64,000 bases of DNA from Chlamydomonas sphaeroides. Taxonomy: Eukaryota; Chlorophyta; Chlorophyceae; Chlamydomonadales; Chlamydomonadaceae. Position 1 is the stretch's first letter, and each line of letters starts with the position of its first letter. The stretch covers positions 1 to 64,000 of the forward strand of contig BDDC01000234.1 of NCBI GenBank assembly GCA_001662425.1, in the 5' to 3' direction. The position numbers were made by a program, and so were the translations under genes. This document shows positions 23,821-34,103 of the stretch, in pieces. The notes beneath the pieces were generated by a model. The model was not told where the DNA came from, searched no databases, and worked only from the letters and a program-made list of their open reading frames with translations.

Positions 23821-26800
23821 ATGAAGCCCGCCGAGAAGGTCGTATCTTACTTCTACGATGAGGACATTGGCAACTACTGCTATGGTGGTGGCAACCCGAT
23901 GCGGCCCCACCGGGCGCGCATGGCCTACTCGCTGGTCGACAGTTACGGGCTTACCAAGAAGATGGCCGTGATGCGGCCTCGACCACGCGACTTCGAGGAG
24001 CTCACTGAGTTCCACGCGGATGGTGCGGCCGGGAGCCGGCAGTGGGCGGGGTTGGGGCTTGGCGGGAGCGCCGGGACGGTAAGGCTTTCCTGTGGTTCCC
24101 TCCAGCGGCTTCAGGGCCCAGACACGTGCCATGATGCCAGCTTACAGCATAGCTTAGATGTGGGGTCAGCGACTCAGCGGCACCCACACTTCTGCGCTGA
24201 CCCGCACCAGATTACATCAACTTCCTGCGCGGCGTCACGCCCAACACGGTGGATGAGAACATGACCCAGCTGCGCCGCTTCAACATGGGCATTGCGGGCG
24301 AGGCGGACTGCCCTGTCTTTGACGGGTTGTACGAGTACTGTCAGGTGAGGGACATGCCGCCCCTCGCATCCACGCATCCTGCAAGTCCTTTTGCCGACTC
24401 GTGCGCAACTCATGCAGGTGTACTCGGGTGGCTCCGTGGACGGCGCAGCACAGCTGGCGAGCCGCAACGCGGAGGTGGCCTTCAACTGGAGCGGTGAGGA
24501 TGGCCCCTGGCTGCAGCCCCTGCCTGCAGCCCCATACGCGCACCACAGCAGCTGTCTGCAGCGCTGTGGTAGATGCACGCAGCGCTTTCAAAGGCGAGCG
24601 TGCGCGGGCGGGTAACCGTCAGGGGCGCGGGCTGGCGCTGTGCGCGCTGGGCCGCACGGGGCGCCTGAGGGGAGGGGGTGCGCCAGGCGCCGAACCGTGC
24701 ACTTGGCGCTGCGACCGCAGACGCAGCCGCAGCCGGCGGAATGGCTTGACTCTCATTCATCAGCCCTGAGCGGCTGGCCCGTGCCCTGGCGTCGCGCGCC
24801 GAGGCCTGGCCTCTCACTCGGGCCTAGGCGGCCAAAGCGGCTTGCTTGTTGCTTGCCGGCGCCCCTCCCCACTCCGTGGCGCATGTGGATACACCTTCGC
24901 ACGAAACACATCCTCCAGCACGGTGGCTCGCGTGGTGCTCTGCAGCATCGCCGTCCCCCGCGGCTTGCCGGGGCGCTCTACTGGCCCCCGAAGCCAAAGT
25001 CTGGGTCTTGCGTGCGGCTCTTGGAAGACCGCCACTGGTACCGCACCCTGGTACTCGTGCCTCCCGCCCTCTTCCCTATCCCCTTTCGACACCGGCCCAT
25101 CCCGCCCTCCCTCGAATCCCCCCCATCATCCGTCTGGGCTTCCTCCCTCCACAACACACACCCTCATCCTCCCTCCCCCTCCCCCCAAGGCGGCATGCAC
25201 CACGCCAAGAAGGCCGAGGCCAGCGGCTTCTGCTACGTCAACGACATCGTCATGGCCATCCTGGAGCTGCTCAAGGTGCGGTGCGGTTGAGGGGATGGGG
25301 TGGGGGCCGGGGTTGGCCGTCGGGGTGGGTGTGACATGGTGGGGTGGGAGGGCGGAGGTGGGTTGCAGGGGTTGCTGCGGGTGGGGCTGCAGCTGCCAGC
25401 CTGCAGCTCCCCCACCGGGCTGCCGCCCGCCCGCCCGCGCCCCTTGCGGCGCTGCTGCGCCCCCAGACCTACCCCCGCGTGCTGTACGTGGACATTGACA
25501 TCCACCACGGCGACGGAGTGGAGGAGGCCTTCTACCTGACTGACCGCGTCATGACGGTGGGTGGCGGGCGGGAGGCTGCAGGACGGCGGGGGTTTCTGGC
25601 AGAGTGGTGGGCGGGAATGGCAGGGCACCGCAGGGCAACAGCAGGCAGGGGCGCCCTTCGCCCTCACCTCGGCCGCCGCCTTGGCGCCTGGCTGGTCGCG
25701 CAGGTGTCGTTCCACAAGTACGGCGAGTTCTTCCCGGGCACGGGCGCGCTGGACGACATCGGGTACGGCAAGGGCAAGCACTACACCGTGAACGTGCCGC
25801 TCAAGGACGGCATGGACGACGAGAGCTACAAGATGCTGTACGAGCCCATCATGCAGAAGGCAGGCGGCGCTGCGGGGTTGCTAGGGAAACGAGGAAAGGG
25901 GATGGAGGGGCAGCACGTCCTATACGGGCAGCGCCGCAGCAGCAGGACCTGTGCTCCTGCCTGTCTACAGAATGATCTGATCCAGCGCAGTCGGCACACA
26001 TACCCTATGGACGTGCTGCGTGGGTCGTGGTTGTCATGTCCCTGTTTCTGAACTCACCCCGGCCTGCACCTGCCTCTCCCCTCCCCCCCAGGTGATGGAC
26101 ATGTACCAGCCCGGCGCGGTGGTTATGTGCTGCGGCGCCGACTCGCTCAGCGGCGACCGCCTGGGCTGCTTCAACCTTAGCCTGGAGGGCCACTCGCACT
26201 GCCTGGAGTTCCTGGCCAAGTGCGTGGGGCTGCGCGGCGTGGAGGGCGGGCTGCGCTGCAGTGCCAGAGCCGGGGCGGCGGAGCAGCAGCGCGCCTGCCT
26301 GCAGGGTGGCGCATGCGGCAGGAGGCGGCGCTGCCGCTAGGACGCGTGCGGGCGCTCGGCGCCCGTATGGGCTGGCGCCCGAGCATAGCTTGGCTCCAGC
26401 TGTGCCCGGCCCTTACCCTCGTGCCCTTCCCTTACCCTCCTCGCTGGCGGCGGCGGCAGGTTCAACGTGCCCATGCTCATCCTGGGCGGCGGCGGCTACA
26501 CGCTGCGCAACGTGGCGCGCTGCTGGTGCTACGAGACGGGCCGCATGATGGGCCTGGACCTGCCCGACGTGTGAGCGAATGCAGCAGGGGTTGTGGGGGA
26601 GAGAGGGCTGGGGGCCAGGCTGGGGGTCAGGCTGGGGGCCCGGCGGCTCAGCCCGCGCGGCAGCCAAGCGCTGCGAGGCGCAGCAGGCCGCTGGTGTGGG
26701 GGGGGGGTGCGGCACGGGGCTGGCAGCAGCGGGGTCGGCCCAGCGCCTGTCGCGCCACCTCACCTCTGCACACGGATGCCCCGCTGCCGGCCCCCGCAGG

Positions 26801-29063
26801 CTGCCGGAGAAGGCGCTGGACGACTTCAACATGTGAGGGCCGCGGCAGGGCCGAGCGGCGGGGGCTGCACCTGGGAGGACGGGCAGGGAGGGGAACGTGA
26901 GGAGCGACTGAGAAGGGGTCGCCAGGGGCAGGGAAGCGGCGCGGCATGGCCGCCGGAAAACGAGGGCGCAAACCTAGGGTGCCAATAGAAGGTGTCAGGG
27001 TGCGCCGCGGCCAGCGGGGGGGGGGGCAGGGCGGAGGAGCAGGCAGGCAGGCTGTGAGGACTCCGGCGGATGCGAGGTCCAGCGTGTGGGGCCTGCGACG
27101 TGGGTACCAGTACGAGGGAGCATTCATGAGCGAGCCAGGATGGGGGCCTGGCGCTTGACCCCTGGTACCTGTCCCCCCTGTCCCTGCTCTCCTCGCGCCC
27201 TCACCCCGCAGGTACCTGGACACGCAGCGGCTGCGCATCGCCGTGTCCAACATGAAGAACGCCAACGACCGCCGGGAGCTGGAGGAGCTGCGGGTGGGGC
27301 GGGGCTGAGGGCCGGGGAGGGCGGCGGCGGCTGGGTGGTGAGGTAGCTCTGTGGCTATGTCTCCGCGGCAGCTGCCATGTCGCTGTCGCAGCTCCGCCTG
27401 CGCAACCTGCGCCGCACAACCTCGTCGGTCCTCGCGTACCACGCCCCTCCCCCTCCTCCCTGTTCCCCGCTTCCCCCCTTGCTCAGAACTCGGTGCTGCA
27501 GCACCTGAGCGAGCTGCCGCCGGTGCCCAGCGCCCAGATGGCCTACGTGCCGCCCCGCATGGGCCGCGACAGGCCCACCGAGGGGCTGCCGGAGGAGGAC
27601 CCGGACGCGCGCGGGGGCGGCCAGGCGCACGAGGAGGCGCGCAGGTGGGGCGGGGCAGGGGAAGGGGGAGCGGGAGGTAGGGGCGAGAGCGATGCGGGGC
27701 CGGGGGAAGCTGCCAGCGGGGAGCGATGACCACAAAAACGAGCGGAGGAGTTAGGGCTGTAGGAGGGGGCGAATGTGCCGTTGTGCAGTGCGGTGCGGCA
27801 TGTGGACACCAGCGCCACCCGCCTGACGCTGCTCTCGCCCGCGCCACCGCTGCCACCGCCGCCAGGGTGCGCGACGGCGACGAGAGCGACGGCGAGGAGG
27901 GCAGCGGCCGCGGCGGCTTCCAGGAGGAGGCGGGCCTCGCGGGGGGGCGCGTGTTCATGCGGTGAGCGCGCAGCCAGGGCCGCGCCGCGCCCGGAACGGA
28001 TCTGGCGAGGCCGCTGGTAGCTTGGATCACACGAGGCCTGAGCCGGAGCTCGGGCCGCCCAGGCTGTGGCGCGCAGACGTCGGGGGAGCGCTGCGGCTCC
28101 TGCTGCAAGCGGTTTTGCCCCCGCGCACCTGCGCCCACGCCGGTGGCTATGAGAGACGGCCACGCTCTCTCATGCCTCGTGCCGTCATGCCCTGTGCGCC
28201 TCTCCAACCCCTTGCTCCCTTAGGTACCCGGCCGACGACCCCATGAACGGGACCGAGCAGGGACAGGGCCGGACGCCGGCCGACAACGGCGCCGCGGTGG
28301 CAGCAGAGCCCAGCGGCCGCGCGCCTGGCTCTGGCGGCGGCGCGGGCGGCGCACCGCAGGCGTCACCGCTGCGGCAGCCCTCGCCGCTGCCGGACCCAGC
28401 GGCGCGCATCGCGGCGGCACAGCAGCAGGCGGCCGCGAGGCCGGTGAGGCGGGCCGGGCCGGACCGCGCTGGGCATGGGGGCCTCCAGCGGGGCAAGGGT
28501 GCGGGCGGGGGAAGGCAAGGGATGAATTTGTGTCAGCACTGGGCTAGGAACTAGGAGCCTACTGCGTACCTACACTCGCCCAAGCGCCCGCTTGCCAACC
28601 TGGCGCCTCCGCGTGCTCCTTGCTGTGCTCGTCGCGTCGCGACCGTTCGCCTGCCGGCGCTGATTCCCCTCGCCCCCGCCCTGACTCGCGCTCCCCTTGC
28701 CTCCCCTCTCCTTTGTGCCATGGCGCACAGCCCGAGGCGCTGGGCACTTCTGGCGGTGGCGTGGCGCCATACCCCGGCGGCACTGCCAACGGCGGCTTCG
28801 GCGGCTTCCCGGCCGACGGCAGCGGCGCGGGCGGCGGTGGCGGCCCCATGCCCATGGCGGGCTCGGACGGCGGCGACCAGGAGCGGATGCAGCGCGGCGG
28901 GCAGCAGCAGGAGCAGGCGGGCGCGGGGCGTGACGTGGCGTATGGCAGCAGCGGCGCCGGCGACGGGCACACGTACGACGCGGCAGACTACCAGGCGCGG
29001 TCGTTTGAGCGCCACGGGCCGGGGCGGCTGCCGGGCTCTGGGGGCAGCGGTCTGTCGGAGTAG
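23821..29063 (+). CDS. Class I (RPD3/HDA1-type) histone deacetylase
   Basis: Fourteen exons: 23821-24022, 24211-24344, 24418-24493, 25190-25275, 25467-25556, 25704-25859, 26092-26219, 26460-26570, 26800-26832, 27212-27293, 27487-27644, 27866-27961, 28224-28443, 28731-29063. They join in phase to about 634 residues. The catalytic domain is complete: VVSYFYDEDIGNYCYG, NWSGGMHHAKK (active-site histidines), GFCYVNDIVMAILELL, VDIDIHHGDGVEEAFY (zinc ligands), SFHKYGEFFPGTG, GADSLSGDRLGCFNLS and ILGGGGYT. It removes acetyl groups from histone lysines in nuclear co-repressor complexes. After about residue 400 comes an acidic segment (DGDESDGEEGS) and a long Gly/Ala/Gln-rich tail. The intron after 25859 starts with GC rather than GT. 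Exon 9 is only 33 bases. It is close to plant HDA6/HDA19 and animal HDAC1/2. Confidence 0.95.
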
Positions 29064-29842
29064 GGCGCCGGTGGCGAGGGAATGGGCTAGGGGTGGAAAT
29101 TGGCACGATTGACGGGCTGGGGTGTCCGCTGTTGGGGCTGGCCATGTTGGCGGCGGGGGTGCGAGGTGTTTGACAGGCGGGGTCATGGAGACGGGGTGGG
29201 GCATATGACGGACTGGGCGGGGCCTGGGACCGTGGAAGCGGGTGCTCGCGGCCGGACATTTGACAAGCGGCTGACGCAGTTGACTGGGGCAGGGGGGGAC
29301 GGGCGACGGTGGCCAGCGCAGAAGCGACTTGGCAAGCGGGACGCACGCTGATGACCTTGGATGAGCCGCCGTAGCGGGCGAGCGCGGTGGGTCCGCATCA
29401 ACGCAAGGAGGTGGAGGCACGGAGCACAGCCTGTGCTGTGCCGTGCGGTAGCGCACGATGAGGGGAGGGCCGCCGCCGCCAGGCGCTGCCCTGGGCTGCA
29501 TGCGGCCGCGTGGGGCGTGGAGGGGCCTGGGCAGAGCCTGCCGGGCCGTGGCGGACATGGCTTGCAAGCGGGCGTGGAAGCGCGCTGGGGGCCTGATGTC
29601 AAGCAATCCCAGGCTGCGCTCGTCCCTGGCTCCCTGTCCATGCCGTCGCTGGGCTGCGATCGCTGCCTCAAGGCAAAAGCGCGTTGCCGCGCATCCGCCA
29701 GCTTCGGGGCCAGGCTAGGCAGCTGCCGACACGGGGCCATCCCTCCCCAACGGAAGTGGAAACAATTTGAAATCCATTGTGTTGGAGGTTCTGCATGCTT
29801 ACCGGTAGTTTCATTGGTCTCTGGAACTACCTTGACTGCGCC
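29064..29842. other. Spacer between two convergent genes
   Basis: Lies between the HDAC stop (+) and the GPDH stop (-). It should hold both 3' UTRs. The first half is G-rich on the plus strand. No gene or repeat is supported. Confidence 0.5.
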
Positions 29843-32800
29843 TCAGCTCCGCCTCCGCGCCGCCACCGCCGCCACCAACCCCGCCACCGCAGCGCCCAGG
29901 ACCGCCGCCGCCACCAGCCGCGCCGCTTCGCTTCCCAGCACCGACCGCCAGCCGACGCAGCTATCCTCCTGCGCTCCCACAACTCCCGCCCTTTCCCCTC
30001 TCGCTCGGCTCTCCTCCTTCTCAACGCCCGCCGTGGCCGCAGCGTCGGCGCTCGCCGCCGGCCCCGCCGCGGCCTCGACCGCCACCGCACCCTTGCCCCC
30101 GGCAGCGCCGCCCGCGTCCGGCCCCGCGCCGGGGCCCCGCCCTCCCGCCGCCCTGGCCGCCGCCGCCGCCATGGCCCCCAGCGCCATGCCGGTGGCCGAG
30201 GCTCGCATAATGTGCTCCTCCACCTCGGGCTTCAGCGCGCGCGACATGACCTCGCTGACCACCTCCACCGCGTCCGCGCCCTCTGCAGAGCAGCCAGGGG
30301 CAGGGGCGGCGGGCCGCAGGGGCGACCGGCAAGGCTTGCAGATCTCCCATAGCGTGGGCTGCGTTGGCGCCTGCCACGCGCCCGCAGCCCCATCCCGCTC
30401 TCCCCCTCTCCTTCCCCGTATCCTCCACTTGCCCCTCTTCCATCCCCCCCGCCGCCCCTCACCGTGCACCACCCTGTGGATGCCCTCCATGACGGGGCAC
30501 TCGACGCCCAGCGCCGTGGCCAGCTGGCGGATGGCCACCGCGGTGGGCACGCCCTCGGCCACAGAGCCGCCCATGGACGCCTGCGCGGGCCGGGGCGTGC
30601 CGGGGCGGGCGTTGCGTGCCAGTGCACGGCACGGGGCTGCAGGCGCTACTGCTGCAGCCCAGGGAGCAGGTCGGTTCAGATCTTTCAGCGGGGGCCCGCT
30701 GTGCCCTGTGCCCTGTGCCCTGTGCCCTGTGCCCTGTGCCCCGCCCTCTGCCCCCCAGCCCTGCCCTCCCCCCATGTGGTCCGCACCTGGATGTCCGCCA
30801 GCTTCTCGCCACGGCCCAGCCGCAGCCCCACGTTGCGGTTGCGACTCAGCTCGCCTGCGGCCGGCAGGGGCGGTGCGGAAGCGAAGCCCGCCTCACCCTT
30901 TGCGGCCCTGCTGGCGCATGCCCAGACCACAGCCCCTGCACGTGCAACCCCCGCCCCGGTGCATCCCCCCCCTACCCTCCCCTCCTCTCCCGCCCCCGCC
31001 AGCCCCGCACCCGTGCACGTCATGACCAGGTCGCCCATGCCCGCCAGCCCCGACATGGTCAGCGGGTTGGCGCCGCGGGCCGCAGCCAGCTTGGTGATCT
31101 CGTACAGGCCTGGTGGCGAGCGGGGAGGAGGGCGGCGGCGTGTCAGCGAGGGACAGGCGAGCCGAGGGGCCGCATAGCAAGCGGCAACCTGCCTCGCGTA
31201 GGCCCTTCCGCGGTCACGCGCCACGCGCCGCTGCCATCCCCGCCAGGGCACTGGCTGGCCCCAGCGGTCTCAGCGGTCAGCGGCTGGCCTCCTGCCGCAG
31301 GGGCCCGGCCCTGCGGCCCCTCTCCCACCTCCAATGCCATCACCATCTCCCCCATCGCCGCCCCACGCCACCACCTCCCCACGCCACCACCTCCCCACGG
31401 CACCACCCCCCTATGCCACCACGCAAGCCCCCGCACGCACCCCGCGTGATGAGCGCCGCGCGGCCGTTGTTGCCGAAGCCCAGTCCGTCGCTGATGCCGC
31501 AGGCGATGGCCAGCACGTTCTTCAGCGCGCCCCCCAGCTCCACGCCCACCACGTCCGTGGAGCGGTAGGCGCGGAAGCGGGGCGTGGACAGCAGCGCCTG
31601 CACCCGGGCAGCCAGCGCCTCGTCCTGGGGGGTGGTGGGCGGGTGTGTGGGTGGGTGAGGGCGGGGGCGTGGGAAGGGGCGCGGAAGGGGGAGGGGGCGG
31701 GAGAGGCTGAGGCGCAGTGGGGCGGGGAGAGGGAGGGCGGTGGCGTGGGTGCTGCCGTTGTGTGGGGCGCGGCTGCCCGAGGCGTGCCTTGCCTTGGCCG
31801 CCACGGTGACGGCCGTGGGCTGCTCCGCCGCCACCTCGGCCGCGAAGGAGGGCCCGGACAGGTACGCCAGCCGGCTGCGGAAGTGGGCGGGCACCACCTG
31901 GGGGGGCAGGGGCGGGTGGGTGGGTGGGGGCGGCGGGCGCGACTAGCGTGGGCGTCCAGCGAGGCCAAGCGCGGTGGCGGTGGTCGTGGCGGCGGTGTTG
32001 CAGGCTTGCCAGCGGTGCGGCTGCGGGGCCGCATACCGCCGCGCAGCCCCTTGCGCAGCCCATACGCGTCACAGCGCCCTGCTGCGGCCTGCGGCGGCCG
32101 CCCGCCGCGCCTCACACGGGTCGCTCGCCCTCTACCATGGCCAAGCGCGCTACGCCCGCCCCCGGCTCTCACCCGGTGCTCCAGCAGCTCCGCCACCGTC
32201 TCCAGGCTGCCCAGGCTGATGCCCTTGGAGCAGCTGACCAGGATCTGGGGGGTGGCGGCCGCGACATGGCAGCGGCAGGCACCGCTGGGTAGCGGCGAGC
32301 GGCGGTCGCCGGCGAGGCCGACCGTCCGAGGCCGTGGTGCTGGGCGTGGCGGCGGGGTTGCGGCGGTTGCCCGGAGCTGTCCTTCCCGCCTCGCCCCGTT
32401 GCCCACACCGCCTGATCCGCCTGCCCTGGCACCATACCTACTGCCGAGCGCGGCTTCTGGCGCCGGTCGCTGGCCTGGCACGCCCAGGGCCCCTCCCCTT
32501 CCCCCTTCCCGTTCCCCCTTTCTCCCATCATGTACCCCCCTCCCTGTCTCCCGCCCGCCGCCCCCGGACCCCACCTGGTGCGGCTGCAGCAGCTTGGCGG
32601 CCTCGCCTTGGGCAGCAGGGAGAAGGGGGCGGGGTGGGCAGCAGGTCGGCTCTGCTCGTCGTCGGCCACCAGGGCTGCGGGACATGGCGGGCCGCATCAT
32701 AGCGTGCGTGCAACATGCGACGGCTGCCGCCTGCCCCCCTACCCAGTGTGGCCACAATGTACTGTGTGGGCACCACCATCAGGATGAGCTCTGCAGCGCG

Positions 32801-33688
32801 GGCGGGAGGGTGGGGGCGGGGGGTGCGGGGTGCACCACGGGGGTGGGTACATAACATGGGAGTAACGAACTACTTGCGGACCTCCGAGCGTAAGCCCGGG
32901 GTGAAGGCTGGGGGCACAGCAGGGAGGTGGCAGGGGGCCAGGGGCAGGACGGGGCGGAGGAGGGGAGGGACCGTAGGCAGAAGCCCGAGCGGTACCGCAG
33001 ACGATCAAGGCAGGGTGGTTGCAAGGCAGGGTCCTTGATGCCCAGTGTGCCCCTGCTGCCGCCCCGGCCCCACCCGAGCGGGTGATGACTGCGGCGAGGT
33101 CGGTGCTGGCGGCCAGGCCGGGCGGGCAGGGCGCGCCGGGCAGATGCAGCGTGTTGCAGCGGGAGGGGCCGTTGATGGCGTCGGCGGCCTGGCGGGAGGG
33201 GAGCGGGGCGGAGGGGGCGGGTGCTGGGGCCCTGCGCACGGAAGCAGTGCGCCTGGCCCGTGGCGGTGGGCCCCTGCGCGCCGCACTGCGCCACGGATTT
33301 CGTCAGAGTGGCTGCGCGCAGCTCAGTCAAAGGCGCCGTGACCACGTCGACCGCTCACCTGGGCGCTGCGGCACCACAGCACCGTGTCATGTCCCATGCG
33401 GGCGCAGTGGATTGCCTGGGGACGGGGAGAGGAGGCGGGGCATGGCGAGGTGTGTATGCCGGCGCTGGCGCACTCGTTGGGATGGCAACCTGCTTGCTTT
33501 GCGCAAATGGTCTCACCAGCGCCGTGCCCCATGCGCCGGAGCCGAGGACGCCAACCTGGTTGCGAGGCAGGGGCCGCGGGGAAAGGGGCGGCAGGGAAGG
33601 GTGGAGAAGGAGGGTTGGCAGTTTGCGTGGGTTCTCGCTCGCGCCCCAGCGCTCGCACCTTTGTGCGCTCGCCCCGAGCGTCCGTCAT
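29843..33688 (-). CDS. NAD(P)-dependent glycerol-3-phosphate dehydrogenase with C-terminal membrane tail
   Basis: Thirteen exons in coding order: 33688-33659, 33555-33517, 33415-33359, 33188-33074, 32790-32743, 32606-32575, 32244-32173, 31897-31793, 31624-31441, 31109-31011, 30854-30787, 30580-30463, 30282-29843. They join in phase to about 468 residues. The core resembles GpsA-type enzymes: VGVLGSGAWGTAL (nucleotide-binding), ELILMVVPTQ, ILVSCSKGI, YLSGPSFAAEVA, VELGGALKNVLAIACGISDGL, SGLAGMGDLVMTCTG and SRNRNVGLRLG. It interconverts dihydroxyacetone phosphate and sn-glycerol 3-phosphate for glycerolipid or glycerol synthesis. After the core, about 120 extra Ala/Gly-rich residues end in LVAAAVLGAAVAGLVAAVAA plus RRRS, a likely tail anchor. 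No transit peptide is evident. The intron after 31793 starts with GC. Cofactor preference cannot be told from sequence. Confidence 0.92.
30701..30741. repeat. 7-bp tandem repeat (GTGCCCT) in a GPDH intron
   Basis: About six copies of GTGCCCT lie in the intron between 30786 and 30581. No function is suggested; it may vary in length between strains. Confidence 0.85.
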
Positions 33689-34103
33689 TGCTCGACTGGG
33701 AGCTTATAACGAGAGAACGAGGCACGATGACACGCAAGCAAACGCAAGTGCAGAGCGCTCCGCGTGCCCGGCGTCCAGTACGATGCCAAAGGGGCGAGTG
33801 GAGTGATTGTCGTTCCGGTGGGTACTGAGGCCCTTAATCGCTGACTTGACAGGAGCCATCGGCCATGCATCGCAATCCCAATGGGCACTGTAACGGCACG
33901 CGCACAACAAGATAAACGTGTCCAAACAAGGCCGACCCTCCGCCGTTGAACTAGAGACAAAGCACGTTTGGACCGCTCCGACACATTCGCAACTGCACAT
34001 GTCGTTCGACCACGGTAGGTCCCGAAGCTTGTGAACAATCCATCTGTAGTCCTTCATTTAACCGTTGCCCTTCAATGCAGTGACGGGCGAGGACTCGCCA
34101 AGC
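33689..34103. promoter_or_regulatory. Divergent promoter region, GPDH (-) / aspartate aminotransferase (+)
   Basis: The two start codons are 415 bases apart, so this segment should contain both promoters and 5' UTRs. It is less GC-rich than the exons. I did not recognise specific elements. Confidence 0.5.

Noticed and set aside
26648..28207. 519-residue open frame on the minus strand
   Set aside because: It is antisense to histone deacetylase exons and introns, and low complexity.
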